Notes: generated from the letters alone by a model not told the origin. A stretch of DNA of 64,000 bases from Thiolapillus brandeum (GCF_000828615.1 NZ_AP012273.1:868001-932000), one strand, 5' to 3'; positions 33,554 to 44,201 are shown, numbered from the stretch's first letter. Translations and numbers: made by a program.

Positions 33554-34012
33554 CTATTGGCAGTTTTCCTTGATGACTTCCTTCAGATTGCCAATTCTCT
33601 CGGAGCGCTCTTCCGGAGTAAAACGTTTCCATTCGTCATCCCCGGTTCTGTACAGGGTATTCGATGGACGTTCAGTCAGAATTTTCAAGTCCTTTTGAGC
33701 GCTGCTGCAACGTGCCTTGCGTTCTTTTTTCTCCAACTCCGCTTTAAGGCGTTCCTGCCTGGCCTTGTTGCGTTCTTCCTGTATGGCATTCAGCTTTTCA
33801 TTCAGTTCCCGGCTCTTTTCCAGGCTGTTTTCCGGAGCTTCCGCCGGTGGGGGTGGAGGTGCGATGATTTTGCTGGCGCGGCTGTCCGGTGGGGGCTGTT
33901 GGGAATAGACGACATTCCCCTGATCGTCCACCCAGCGATACATGCCGGCGTTGGCCGATGTGATCGTGACCAAAAGGATTGCGGAAGGCAAGGCAAGAAA
34001 GGTTTTTTTCAT
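33554..34012 (-). CDS. DUF4124-domain exported protein
   Basis: 152 residues. A signal peptide ends at SANA/GMYRW near residue 22. The DUF4124 core is MYRWVDDQGNVVYSQQPPP, followed by a Pro-rich stretch and a charged coiled coil (about 65-110) and a Cys pair (C near 106 and 151). The family is periplasmic and uncharacterised. It is the first gene of the DUF4124, MIF, DUF1841, YgiQ series on the minus strand. Confidence 0.85.
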   Translation of the reverse strand: MKKTFLALPSAILLVTITSANAGMYRWVDDQGNVVYSQQPPPDSRASKIIAPPPPPAEAPENSLEKSRELNEKLNAIQEERNKARQERLKAELEKKERKARCSSAQKDLKILTERPSNTLYRTGDDEWKRFTPEERSERIGNLKEVIKENCQ

Positions 34013-34286
34013 GGTAGAAATTCCACGAGTGGTTTCAAGATCCGGGACAGGTGCCAGCCCTGTTGTTGACAGTGTAGAGCTTTGCCGGGAAAAAAACAGC
34101 CGGAATATCCAAAGGACTCGTGCTAGGATTCACAGCACAAACAAAAATAATAGCAATGCTCCAATAGCAATGCTCCAGTAGCTAAGCTTCGATTCTACAC
34201 ACTATGCTTGAAACAACTCGCCCATCCAGGTGCTCTGGCAAGGGGGTGAAACGGGTATTTCCGTTGGGAAACCGGGAGATGCGTGT

Positions 34287-37200
34287 ATGAGCCGCTTTTG
34301 CACAGGCATTATGCTGCTTTGCCTGCTGTTGTCTCCCTGGCAACGGTCTCTGGGATCATCCACGCCCCACACCGACTACCCATTGGCTGGAAAACTCCTC
34401 AGCACCCGGTTTTCCCAGGGCATCTACCAGGGACATGCACAGAACTGGCGGGGATTACAGGGAGCCAGGGGCGATATTTTTATAGCCAATGGCAACGGCA
34501 TCCTGGAATGGAATGGCGAATACTGGAGCAAGTATCCGACTCCGGACGGCACCCGGGTGCGGGCCATGACCCAGTGGAAGGATGGCCATCTCTATCTGGG
34601 CACCACCAATGATGTGGGCAGACTGGAAGCAGATGAAAGCGGGCAGCTTCGGTTCCGTTCCCTGATCAGTGACTGGCCGGAGGAAAAGCGGCTGTTTGGC
34701 GAGATATGGTCTGTGGCCTCGGATGACAGGCTGGTGCTGTTCAGCAGCCGCAAGAAACTGTTTGCCTGGGACGGTAGCCGTTTGACGGTGGTCAAGGGTT
34801 TTCAGCCGGGTCCCAACCGCATTCTCCATTTCCAGGATCGCCTGCTGTTGTTTCTGCCGGGCAAGGGGTTGTTCCGGATCGACACCCGCGATGGGCCAAA
34901 GGTAGTGCCCCTGCCTTTTCCCCGGGGCCTGCCGGAAAAAAGCATTGTGCGCGCTCTGCTGCCGGACGGAGACGGTGGCACTCTGATCGTGACCGGTCGC
35001 AAGGGCGTGTTTCGCTGGCGGGATGGGCGGGCGGAGCCCGTGCTGGATGCTTCCCGTTTCGGCAAGGGGGTTCTCGTTTACACTGCCTTGCGGGGGAGTG
35101 ACGGTTATTTGTATCTGGGCAGTCTGGCTCATGGGCTGTTCCTGCTCTCCCCCGATGGCGAGCTGTTGCGGAACTTCCGCAGGATGGATGGCCTGGGCAC
35201 CAACACCATCATCAATCTGTTTGAGGACGATCAGGGCAACATCTGGTTTACCGGCGATGGAAGCATTGGTCATTTCCGTCCTCCTCATCAGCTCAGCCGC
35301 TATCATGATCAAGCCAATGTTACAGGAGCCTTTGCCCTGCGGATTTTTCGCGGCCAGCCAGTGGTTGCCGGACTGGGGCTGTCCCACCTTGTCCAGCCGG
35401 CAGGTTCACTGGCGCCGCCGGTATTGAAACCAATGGCGGGATGGTCGTTGCAGGCCTGGGATATCGTGGATGTGGATCACGGGCTGACCCTGATTGCGGG
35501 AGAAAAAGGCGTACATGCCGCCAGAGTGGATGATGATTGGGCGGTGACAGATGCCCGACGGGTGCTCAAGGCCATGTTCGCCTATGGCATTCTTCCTGAC
35601 CGGCAGCAGCAAGGCCGTTACTGGGTGACCACCAGTGACGGATTGTTCCACTTGCAGCAGCAGGGGGAATCGTGGGAATTCGGGCCGGTGCCCGGAGTGG
35701 AAGATGAGGTTCAGGAGATGGTGCAGGCGCCGGATGGCAGCCTGTGGGTGGGAACTTCCCACCAGCGCTTGTATCACCTGGAAAACACATCGGGACAGGG
35801 GACTGTAACGGTGAGCGTTTTTGGGAAGGGGCAGGGATTGCCACCGGGAAATGTGTATCCGTATCTGATTGATGGGCGGGTGCTGATCGGCACCACCGAC
35901 GGCTTGATGGAGCCCGTGCGCCAGCCGGGGGGTATCACTGGATTTCAGTCGGCCAGAGGGATGCCAAAGGTTCTGACCAGTGCGGGTCAGGATGTGTTCA
36001 AGCTGTATCAGGATAGCGGGGGTGATCTCTGGTTTCGTGCCGGAATGAAGGCTGGCAGGGCGCATCGTGACGCCCGGGGAAACTGGCAGGTGGCGACGGA
36101 TTTTCTCAAGCCCCTGCCGGCCACTGGGGTCGTGGGTTTGTGGCCCGGGAAGGACGGCTTGTTGCGGGTGCTCTACGCCAATGGAGAGTTCTATGCGGTG
36201 GATCCCGGCTGGTTGAAGTTCAAAACCGGCAGCGGGCGTCTGGCGGTACGCAAGATCGTGGACGCCGATACCGGTGAACTGCTGGCTGCGGATGGCGGGG
36301 AGCTGTCCGGGATATCCCTGGCGCATCAGGATAACGGTTTGCGCATCTATTACAGTCTTTCCGAATACAGCCTGCCGGAGCAAACCCTGTACAGCACCCG
36401 TCTGCTCAAGGACGGCGAGGGCAACTGGTCTTCCTGGAACCGTGAATACTGGCGGGATTACCGTAATCTTCCCGGTGGAGACTACCGCTTTCAACTGCGG
36501 GCCAGGGATCCCTGGGGCAAGCTGTTTACCGCCGAGGCCATGCCGGTTCATGTGGCCCTGCCCTGGTACCTTGGCGTCTGGGCCAGGTTGTTGTATGTAC
36601 TGGTGTTTCTGTTGTTGTTGGGGATGGCGGCTTATCTGGGAAGACGTTGGCGGGTGGGTTACCTGGAACAGCAGAAGGCAGCGCTGGAACAGGAAGTGGC
36701 TCACCGTACCCGCAGGATCGAAGCCCAGGCGGCAGAACTGCGCGAACAGCAGCAGCTCAAGGACAGGTTTTTCGCCAATGTTTCCCATGAGTTCCGGACT
36801 CCTCTCACCTTGATCATCGAGCCATTGCGGGAGCTTCGGCACAGTGTCGGGCAAGAGCTTCCTCCGGAAGCCAGCGGGTTGCTGGATACGGCCCTGAAAA
36901 GTTCCCGCCAGATGCTGGATCTGATCGGGCAGGTATTGGATGTGAAGCGCCTGGAGTCGGGCCAGTTTGCCCTGCGGGTGGCGGAGCATGATCTGGCGGA
37001 TCTGTTACGGCAGGTGGAGAATCGCTTCCGGCCCTGGGTCAGGCAACAGTCGCAGACCCTGTCGCTGGTGGGTTGCGAGGACCCCGTGCTGCTGTATTTC
37101 GACTGGGATCAGATCGACAGGGCGGTCAGTAACCTGGTGTCCAATGCCGTCAAATACAGCGGCCTGGGTAGTCATATCCGACTGGAGCTGCAAGCCGGGG

Positions 37201-38318
37201 ATGATGAAATCTGTGTCCTGGTGGTGGATGATGGCCCGGGTATTCCCGAGGCCTTGAGAGACAAGGTGTTTGAGCGTTATGTCCAGGGGGAGCAGGCGGA
37301 TGGCAAGGCGCAGCCCGGCACCGGCATTGGCCTGTCCCTGGCCAGAGATCTTGTAGACATGCACCAGGGGCGGCTGGTGCTGGATTCCACAGAGACAGGA
37401 AAAGGCGCCTGTTTCCGGTTGTGCCTGAAAAGAGGCAAGGCGCACTACTCTGCTACCGAAATGTTGCCCGAACCAGGGGACAGCCCTGTTTCTGACTCGT
37501 CTTCATCACGGATTTTCAAAGAAGAGGCGCGGCAGCGCACCCTGCTGGTGGTGGATGACAACGCGGATCTGCGCCGTTTCATCGTCGAACGGTTGTCTTC
37601 CGGATTTCAAATCCTGGAAGCAGGGGATGGGGCAACGGGTCTGGATCTGGCCAGGGAACGACTTCCTGACCTCATCATTACTGATGTGGCCATGCCGCGC
37701 ATGGATGGTCTGACCCTGCTTTCCCGGTTGCGCAACGAAGCTGCAACCCGGGATATTCCGGTCATTCTGCTCACCGCCCGAACCACCAAGCGGGATACGG
37801 TCAGAGGGTTGCAGGCCGGTGCGGATGATTATCTCACCAAGCCTTTCGATACTTCCGAACTGGTGGTGCGCATCAATGGCCTGCTGGAAAAACAGGACCG
37901 GTTGCGGCAACTCCTGCTGGAGCAGTACCAGACCCGCGAAGCGCCCGAGTCCCAGCAATCCTTTGGTGAGCGTCTGAGGGTGGTTCTCGGCCGCTATCTG
38001 TCGGATCCTGAACTGGATATGACCAGACTGGCTGGAGAACTGGCCGTGAGCCGGGCCACCTTGTACCGCCGTATTCAGAAGGAAACCGGCATGAGCGCCG
38101 CCCAGTTCGTCAGAACAGAGCGGCTGAAACTGGCTCGCAAGCTGTTGCAGGAAGGACAGGGCAAGGTAGGGGAAGTGGCCTATGCCTGCGGTTTCGAGAA
38201 CCTGTCCGGGTTCTCCCGTAGCTATAAGGAATACTGGGGTGTACCACCGTCCCGGGATCTGGCTGGTGCCGTTGGGGCTGAAAAGGACTCCAATGCAACA
38301 TCAGGACAAGCAGATTGA
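34287..38318 (+). CDS. Hybrid one-protein two-component regulator (propeller, kinase, receiver, AraC)
   Basis: 1343 residues from the ATG at 34287 with GGGAG upstream. Order: signal peptide; two periplasmic beta-propeller halves (about 40-650, repeats such as DDQGNIWF and DGSLWVGT); a Y_Y_Y-like domain (about 670-755); a membrane helix near 770; HisKA with VSHEFRTPLTLI near 832; HATPase with NLVSNAVKYS and DDGPGIP; receiver with Asp in IITDVAMPRMDG near 1133; and an AraC HTH ending in GFENLSGFSRSYKEYWG. This architecture (HTCS) is best known from Bacteroidetes glycan loci, where the propeller senses a ligand and the AraC domain activates adjacent genes. The surface protein downstream is the likely target. 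Confidence 0.93.
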   Translation: MSRFCTGIMLLCLLLSPWQRSLGSSTPHTDYPLAGKLLSTRFSQGIYQGHAQNWRGLQGARGDIFIANGNGILEWNGEYWSKYPTPDGTRVRAMTQWKDGHLYLGTTNDVGRLEADESGQLRFRSLISDWPEEKRLFGEIWSVASDDRLVLFSSRKKLFAWDGSRLTVVKGFQPGPNRILHFQDRLLLFLPGKGLFRIDTRDGPKVVPLPFPRGLPEKSIVRALLPDGDGGTLIVTGRKGVFRWRDGRAEPVLDASRFGKGVLVYTALRGSDGYLYLGSLAHGLFLLSPDGELLRNFRRMDGLGTNTIINLFEDDQGNIWFTGDGSIGHFRPPHQLSRYHDQANVTGAFALRIFRGQPVVAGLGLSHLVQPAGSLAPPVLKPMAGWSLQAWDIVDVDHGLTLIAGEKGVHAARVDDDWAVTDARRVLKAMFAYGILPDRQQQGRYWVTTSDGLFHLQQQGESWEFGPVPGVEDEVQEMVQAPDGSLWVGTSHQRLYHLENTSGQGTVTVSVFGKGQGLPPGNVYPYLIDGRVLIGTTDGLMEPVRQPGGITGFQSARGMPKVLTSAGQDVFKLYQDSGGDLWFRAGMKAGRAHRDARGNWQVATDFLKPLPATGVVGLWPGKDGLLRVLYANGEFYAVDPGWLKFKTGSGRLAVRKIVDADTGELLAADGGELSGISLAHQDNGLRIYYSLSEYSLPEQTLYSTRLLKDGEGNWSSWNREYWRDYRNLPGGDYRFQLRARDPWGKLFTAEAMPVHVALPWYLGVWARLLYVLVFLLLLGMAAYLGRRWRVGYLEQQKAALEQEVAHRTRRIEAQAAELREQQQLKDRFFANVSHEFRTPLTLIIEPLRELRHSVGQELPPEASGLLDTALKSSRQMLDLIGQVLDVKRLESGQFALRVAEHDLADLLRQVENRFRPWVRQQSQTLSLVGCEDPVLLYFDWDQIDRAVSNLVSNAVKYSGLGSHIRLELQAGDDEICVLVVDDGPGIPEALRDKVFERYVQGEQADGKAQPGTGIGLSLARDLVDMHQGRLVLDSTETGKGACFRLCLKRGKAHYSATEMLPEPGDSPVSDSSSSRIFKEEARQRTLLVVDDNADLRRFIVERLSSGFQILEAGDGATGLDLARERLPDLIITDVAMPRMDGLTLLSRLRNEAATRDIPVILLTARTTKRDTVRGLQAGADDYLTKPFDTSELVVRINGLLEKQDRLRQLLLEQYQTREAPESQQSFGERLRVVLGRYLSDPELDMTRLAGELAVSRATLYRRIQKETGMSAAQFVRTERLKLARKLLQEGQGKVGEVAYACGFENLSGFSRSYKEYWGVPPSRDLAGAVGAEKDSNATSGQAD

Positions 38319-38440
38319 GACGGATTGGAAAATGCATCTTTTTGATAATCAATAAAATAATTACATAGAGATAAGCCGGTTGTCCCCGGGCTTCAGCCTT
38401 GTGGGACAACGGAGAAAACAAGAGAAAAAAGGGGAGCATA

Positions 38441-41400
38441 ATGAAAAATCATCTCGCAAGCATTGCTGTAATTCTGTTGTTCGGACTGCTGGGGAACCCT
38501 GCGGCAAAGGCCGCCTGCAGCCAGGATGGCGTGCAATGTAATCCCGTTACCGACACGAGGGATGGTCGGCGTCAGGTCAAGGATTTCGACCTGGATTACG
38601 CCACTCAGGGGCAGAGCGTGGTCTTTGCCGGAGAAGCCGACGACTACTATGGTGAAATGCCGTTTCTCAGGCGTCATGGGCCGAAAAACACCGGGGTGGA
38701 TATCACCAACCAGGGCTTCGACCAGATACACAGATTTTGCCTGCATGATTACATCAACGATTATTTTGGCAGTACCCTGGCCAAGGCTTTCCGCAAGGTA
38801 TTCGGCAACCGTTGCTATTCCTATGGCGCGTCGGCCACCGCCAGCATGGGGGCGGGCATGTTCTTTACGCTGGGGGTCAAGGTCAATACCGGATCCGTGG
38901 ATATCAACTATCCTGTGACATTGGCCCTGGATCTGCCGGACGTGGACAGCTACAACCCCGGTGACGTCGTTGAATTGTATACTGGCCTGGCACCCCGCGC
39001 GGGTGCCTCGGTGGTGGCCCTTCTGCCCAAGATGCGCCTGAAGGTCAAATCCGGTGGTGACGCTTACGGATCAGCGTCCGCCACGGCCTGCCTGGACAGT
39101 TGCACCAGTCTTACGCTGTTTGATTTCAGCGGCAGTGGCAGTGGAGAAGCCTGGGTGCCTGATCCCTTGTATTTCAATGACTTCAACCCGGCGGATCCCG
39201 CGGATGCTGTGGGTTTTCTGGCGGGTAGCACCGGCCATATCAACTGGCCTCAGGTTGCTCAGTCCACCATCACCACGGATCAGTACAAACTGATTGCCAA
39301 GGGTGAAGACGAGTTTGTGGATTTGAATATCAGTCTCGAAACCTGGCTCATGCGTTTCGTGAGAATGCCGGGGGCAGGCGCCCGGAAAATAGCCTATAAG
39401 ATATTTGGCTTTTTGTTCGTGCAGCCCTTCGACGTGATCGCCAGTATCCATGCCACCCTGAAACAGACCGCCATATTCGACCCGGAATTCCGGCTGCTGG
39501 TGCAGCTCGGCCGCCCCATGAACTGGGAGGAAAGAGATCCGGCTGGAACCCCGGTGGATTCGGGGTATGGTACGGAAGCGGATATCCAGGTCGGCCATCG
39601 CCTGGTGTTGTTCACCACGGCCAGTGATACCACGCCGGTTTCGCTGAACGCGGTGGCTTATCAGAAAAACAATTTCCATATCGAAAGCAACATCGTCAAT
39701 GATTCCTGGATGGACTTCAAATTGTTCAAGCTGGATATTGAAACCCCTTCCTGGACCATATTTTCCAAGCGTTGCATTGATACCCTATTGTTTGGTGAGG
39801 TGTGCCTGCCCAGACTTGGCTGGGATGCCATCACCTATCATGAGGGACCGGTTTTTGAGCAAAACCAGGTGGGCCGGCTGACCTATGACTATGACGTGCT
39901 GGACACGCCCACCCAGCATCTGGCGGGGTTCCAGCGCTTCCCCCTGCAGCCCAGTATCCTCGATCCCAACCTGCCGCCAACGGCCCAGGCTATACCGACC
40001 CAGTACCTGCACTGGAATCAGTTTGTGGATCTGGATCTGAACGCCTATTTTTCCGATCCCGATGGCAATCCACTGGCTTACCAAGCCATCGACCTGCCGC
40101 CTTTTCTCAGTCTCAACGGCAACCGTATCCAGGGCACTGTGAATGCCCTGCACGATGGAACGGTGACCATTATTGCCGATGATGGTCACGGCCGCTCCGT
40201 GACCCAGTCTGCACGTTTTGCCGTGGCCATGCCCCTGGTGGATACGGGAGACGGTTTGAAGGTCACGGAAACCGGTGAACAGGACAGCTTTGATGTGACC
40301 CTGAGTATACCGCCCCAGCAGAATGTGGATGTCAGGGTGATTCCCCAGAATGATGAGGTGGATCTGGGTGCAGGCGCAGGCAATCCATGGGTGCTGACCT
40401 TCACCCCCGCCAATTGGGATCAACCTCAAACCGTAACCATTTCGGCCATCGATGATTTGGTGGATGAAGTGGGCGCGGAACTGGCCACGAATTTCGTGTT
40501 CGACAGCAGCAGCGCCCAGGCCGGTTTCAGCGGCATGGCCGCGCCCGGTATTCAAACCCAGGTCGTGGATGATGACGTGGCAGGCATAGTGGCCGACCCT
40601 GCTGCCGGGGCCATCTTTTCGGAAAGTAGCGGTGTCGCCACGTTCAACATCCAGCTCAAGTCCCAGCCCACGGCGAATGTGACGGTTGATCTTGGCTGCC
40701 GCTTGACCCCCTGTCCGGCCACCTTTGCACCCAGTCAGCTGGTGTTCACGCCGTTGAACTGGAATGTTCCTCAGTCGGTGACCGCTACGGGTGTGCCCAA
40801 CAATGTCGCTGATGGTTCTCACCAGTTCATACTTGATTTTGCTGCGCCCGTGAGTGGGGATCCCCTGTATGCTGCACTGACTTCCCCGGTCTGGCCGCCG
40901 CTGATTCTGGCCATGGTCAGCGATGATGATCAGCCTGGGGTGACCATTACGCCGGAGACCGATATCGTCACCACAGAGGGTGGCGGGCAGGCCGTGGTAT
41001 CGGTGGTGCTGAGCTCCCAGCCTTCATGCGCCTGGCAGAGTCCAGTTCCTGCTCAAGGTGGCAATGCGCAAATACTCAACTGCACTGTGACGGTTCATTT
41101 TGGCAGCAGCCTGCCAGGAGAAGTTCAGGTGACCCCCGCTTCTGTTGATCTGGACGAGAACACCTGGAATGTGCCACAGCAGGTAGTGCTCCAGGGTCTG
41201 GATGATGTCCTGGATGATGGAGATCAGTCTTTTGTCATCACCACCAGCCTGACCACCAATGCCCCCGAGACCACCGGTTACAATTCTATCGATCCCGTGG
41301 ATCCTGTTGGTATCAACCAGGATGATGATGACTCACTGGTAAGCGTCACCCCCCTGTCACCGTCCATCACGGGTGAAGATGGCAGCAGCGCACAATATGC

Positions 41401-43978
41401 CCTGGCACTGACGGCTCAACCTCAGAACGATATCACCGTATCCGTACAGAGTATGGACAGCGGTGAGGGCGTGCCTCAGTCGGCCAGCTTCACCTTTACG
41501 CCATCCGACTGGAACCAGTCGCAGACTCTGACGGTGCAGGGTGTGGATGACGTATTGGTGGATGGCGTTCAGAACTACCAGGTGCAAGTCGCGGCAGCCG
41601 GTGACCCGGGGTACGATGCGTTCACTCCTCTGCAACTGCGTCTTTCCAACAATGACAATGATCAGCCCGGGGTGGTGATGAACCCTTACGGCAGCGAAAC
41701 CATGTCGGAAGCAGGCGGTACCGTGGATTACGCTGTCAGCCTGGCAAGTGAACCGGTGACCAGTCTGACCTTGAGATTCGTCAGCAATCGTCCGGATCAG
41801 GCCACCGTATCGCCGGCCAGTATGGTGTTTGGTCCAGGTAACTGGAACAGTCCCCAAACCCTGACCGCAACCGCCGTGGATGATGATGTACATGATGGCG
41901 GCCAGTTGGTGACCATTCAGACCCGGCCCATTGATGTGACTGTACCGGGGTGGGGCGGCTATGATCCACAGGATCTCGTCGTAACCGTGACCGATGATGA
42001 TGTGCCTGGTATTACCATAACGCCCACCTCTGGCTTGCAGGTCAGCGAGCCGGACGGCGCGGCAAGTTTCGAAATCCGCCTCACCAGCCGTCCGAAGGAT
42101 CAGGTGGAGATCCCCTTGAGCCTGTCCGGTGCGGGCATGGTTCAGCTGGGCAGCAGCAGTGTATTCATCGAACCGGAAAGCTGGGATCAGCCGCGGGTGG
42201 TGAGTATCCAGGCTCTGGATAATGACATGGTGGATGGCAGTCGCAGCCTCAGCGTGATCACCGGCAACAGCATCAGCCCCGGGGATGCCGACTATGATGG
42301 CATCAACCTGGACGATGTATCCCTCGCTGTGCTGGATGATGATGTGCCCGGTATTCTTGTGTCTCCTGTACAGGGTCTGGCCACGGGAGAAGATGGCACC
42401 CAGGCCAGCTTCCAGGTCCGCCTGGCCTCGCGCCCCAGCGCCCCCGTGAGTATCGGGCTGAGTCTGGACAATACCGGCGAAGCCAGTCTGTCCGCCTCCC
42501 AGGTGACCATACCGGCGGCGGACTGGGATCAGCCGGTACAGGTGACGGTCACGGGCAAGGATGATCTGATGGTGGATGGTGATCAGATCTACCATGTGAT
42601 GACCCAGGCCGCCAGCAGTGGCGATGGCCACTACGATGGACTGAATCCGGATGATGTCGAGCTGCTCAATGCCGACAATGACAGTGCCGGCCTGACGCTG
42701 AACAAGACCCTGTTGCAAACCACGGAAGCCGGGGGCAGTGACAGCTTCAGTGTTCGCCTGAGCGCCCGCCCCGTGGGTGAAGTCCGCCTGATCGTGAACA
42801 ATGCCGATCCCTCGGAAGGCGATGTATCTCCAGCGGGTCTGGTTTTCAATACCACCAACTGGAACCAGCCTCAACAGGTGACAGTAACAGGAAAGGATGA
42901 TGTTCAGGACGATGGTGATCAAACCTATGAAGTAACCGTCAACCTGGACAGCAGTTCCCCGGATCCGGGCTTCAGAAACCTGTATGGCTACACAGTGACC
43001 GTGACCAACAAGGACGATGGTGATCCCAGGGTGCTGGTGGCGCCGGTTTCCGGCCTGTTCACCGATGAATCCGGTTCCGGAGAGAAATTCAAAGTTTCCC
43101 TGGATCAGGCTCCGGCTTCCGGCACCCAGGTGGAAGTGCGTCTGAACAGCAGTGATGCCACCGAGGGCAAGGTCGTGCCGAATGTACTGGTGTTCACGCC
43201 GGACAACTGGGATCAGCCTCATCAGGCGGCAGTCGTCGGACTGGATGACAACCTCGACGATGGGGACAAGCACTGGCAGGTGCTGACGGCTCCTGTGATC
43301 AGCAGTGATCCTCATTTTGCCGGATACGATCCTGCGGACATCAGTGTGATCAACCGTGATGAGGATGTGGACACGGACGATGATGGCGTCGTGGATATTC
43401 TCGAAGGTGATGATGACCGTGACAATGACCATCTGGCCAACCGTTTGGACTATGATCCCACGGGCTATATCTACGATAGTGAAACCGGGGAAATCATCAC
43501 CGGCGGCAGGATGGAAGTCCGTTGTAGCCGAGGCAGTGTTGCTTTCGTGGATGGTCGCAATGGCATCAACGGCTACTACCAGTATGTCGTATCCGGTATT
43601 GGTTCCAGCAACACTGCAGAATGCCGGCAGACCTTCACTCCACCGCCGGGCTATATGCCGGACTGGAACTGCGGTGATCAGGGCACCCTGGACGTGCCGG
43701 ATGGTCCCTTGCCCCTGGTATTGGGGTCGGATGAAGACGGAAACACGGGAGTTCTTGCCGATGCCAGCTGTACCGCCAATCCCTACCATCAGGTATTGAG
43801 GGTGCAGGAAGGGGATGCCCCCATATTCAGCAACAACTTCGCGGTAGTGGCGGAAGCCACCTCCAACACCCCGGTGCCTCTGCGGAGCTACTGGAGCTGG
43901 CTGTTGTCTGTGTTCTCCATTCTGGTGCTGGCCGGTCTGTACTGGCGAGGCAGGGGAGGCCTGGGGCAGAAAGGCTGA
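38441..43978 (+). CDS. Giant Calx-beta-like repeat surface protein with C-terminal sorting signal
   Basis: 1845 residues from the ATG at 38441 (GGGGAG upstream). A signal peptide ends at AKA/ACS. An unrecognised Cys-containing N-domain covers about 30-500. An Ig/cadherin-like domain (FSDPDGNPLAYQAIDLPPF) is near 545-620. Then come nine Calx-beta-like repeats of about 95-110 residues, each with a F.P..W..PQ.V...G.DD core and an acidic end. A thrombospondin-3-like acidic Ca-binding stretch DTDDDGVVDILEGDDD is near 1645. The C-terminus VPLRSYWSWLL, a hydrophobic helix and RGRGG resembles IPTL/PEP-CTERM-type sorting tails. It is probably a calcium-stabilised adhesin or matrix protein. Confidence 0.9.
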   Translation: MKNHLASIAVILLFGLLGNPAAKAACSQDGVQCNPVTDTRDGRRQVKDFDLDYATQGQSVVFAGEADDYYGEMPFLRRHGPKNTGVDITNQGFDQIHRFCLHDYINDYFGSTLAKAFRKVFGNRCYSYGASATASMGAGMFFTLGVKVNTGSVDINYPVTLALDLPDVDSYNPGDVVELYTGLAPRAGASVVALLPKMRLKVKSGGDAYGSASATACLDSCTSLTLFDFSGSGSGEAWVPDPLYFNDFNPADPADAVGFLAGSTGHINWPQVAQSTITTDQYKLIAKGEDEFVDLNISLETWLMRFVRMPGAGARKIAYKIFGFLFVQPFDVIASIHATLKQTAIFDPEFRLLVQLGRPMNWEERDPAGTPVDSGYGTEADIQVGHRLVLFTTASDTTPVSLNAVAYQKNNFHIESNIVNDSWMDFKLFKLDIETPSWTIFSKRCIDTLLFGEVCLPRLGWDAITYHEGPVFEQNQVGRLTYDYDVLDTPTQHLAGFQRFPLQPSILDPNLPPTAQAIPTQYLHWNQFVDLDLNAYFSDPDGNPLAYQAIDLPPFLSLNGNRIQGTVNALHDGTVTIIADDGHGRSVTQSARFAVAMPLVDTGDGLKVTETGEQDSFDVTLSIPPQQNVDVRVIPQNDEVDLGAGAGNPWVLTFTPANWDQPQTVTISAIDDLVDEVGAELATNFVFDSSSAQAGFSGMAAPGIQTQVVDDDVAGIVADPAAGAIFSESSGVATFNIQLKSQPTANVTVDLGCRLTPCPATFAPSQLVFTPLNWNVPQSVTATGVPNNVADGSHQFILDFAAPVSGDPLYAALTSPVWPPLILAMVSDDDQPGVTITPETDIVTTEGGGQAVVSVVLSSQPSCAWQSPVPAQGGNAQILNCTVTVHFGSSLPGEVQVTPASVDLDENTWNVPQQVVLQGLDDVLDDGDQSFVITTSLTTNAPETTGYNSIDPVDPVGINQDDDDSLVSVTPLSPSITGEDGSSAQYALALTAQPQNDITVSVQSMDSGEGVPQSASFTFTPSDWNQSQTLTVQGVDDVLVDGVQNYQVQVAAAGDPGYDAFTPLQLRLSNNDNDQPGVVMNPYGSETMSEAGGTVDYAVSLASEPVTSLTLRFVSNRPDQATVSPASMVFGPGNWNSPQTLTATAVDDDVHDGGQLVTIQTRPIDVTVPGWGGYDPQDLVVTVTDDDVPGITITPTSGLQVSEPDGAASFEIRLTSRPKDQVEIPLSLSGAGMVQLGSSSVFIEPESWDQPRVVSIQALDNDMVDGSRSLSVITGNSISPGDADYDGINLDDVSLAVLDDDVPGILVSPVQGLATGEDGTQASFQVRLASRPSAPVSIGLSLDNTGEASLSASQVTIPAADWDQPVQVTVTGKDDLMVDGDQIYHVMTQAASSGDGHYDGLNPDDVELLNADNDSAGLTLNKTLLQTTEAGGSDSFSVRLSARPVGEVRLIVNNADPSEGDVSPAGLVFNTTNWNQPQQVTVTGKDDVQDDGDQTYEVTVNLDSSSPDPGFRNLYGYTVTVTNKDDGDPRVLVAPVSGLFTDESGSGEKFKVSLDQAPASGTQVEVRLNSSDATEGKVVPNVLVFTPDNWDQPHQAAVVGLDDNLDDGDKHWQVLTAPVISSDPHFAGYDPADISVINRDEDVDTDDDGVVDILEGDDDRDNDHLANRLDYDPTGYIYDSETGEIITGGRMEVRCSRGSVAFVDGRNGINGYYQYVVSGIGSSNTAECRQTFTPPPGYMPDWNCGDQGTLDVPDGPLPLVLGSDEDGNTGVLADASCTANPYHQVLRVQEGDAPIFSNNFAVVAEATSNTPVPLRSYWSWLLSVFSILVLAGLYWRGRGGLGQKG

Positions 43979-44013
43979 CCAGGGTTTTCCCCCCTCTTAT
44001 CGGGTTGGGTTTG

Positions 44014-44043
44014 GGCGGTGCCGAGCGGCACCGCCATTTTTTT
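44014..44043 (+). terminator. Intrinsic terminator after the surface-protein gene
   Basis: GGCGGTGCC (44014-44022) pairs with GGCACCGCC (44027-44035) around GAGC, followed by ATTTTTTT. It starts about 35 bp past the stop codon. Confidence 0.9.
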
Positions 44044-44062
44044 CACCCATGCAGGGGAATGA

Positions 44063-44091
44063 TTGACTAACAGCAGCCCCTTGAGTATCAT
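44063..44091 (+). promoter_or_regulatory. Promoter of the tRNA-Pro/tRNA-Arg transcript
   Basis: TTGACT (44063-44068), a 17-bp spacer and TATCAT (44086-44091), followed by a GC-rich discriminator (CAGCGCC) typical of stringently controlled stable-RNA promoters. tRNA-Pro begins 33 bp after the -10. Confidence 0.75.
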
Positions 44092-44124
44092 TCAGCGCCT
44101 TCGCTGGAAGTGGCGGGGGAATTT

Positions 44125-44201
44125 CGGGGTATAGCGCAGTCTGGTAGCGCGCCTGCTTTGGGAGCAGGATGTCGGGAGTTCGAATCTCTCTACCCCGACC
44201 A
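44125..44201 (+). tRNA. tRNA-Pro (TGG)
   Basis: 77 nt with an encoded CCA end. The acceptor CGGGGTA pairs with TACCCCG. Anticodon stem CCTGC/GCAGG holds loop TTTGGGA with anticodon TGG at 44159-44161. T-arm TTCGAAT is canonical. Confidence 0.95.

Noticed and set aside
39785-43789. Very long open frames antisense to the surface-protein gene
   Set aside because: They mirror the repetitive GC-biased coding strand, show no signal, domain or ribosome site, and break at repeat boundaries.
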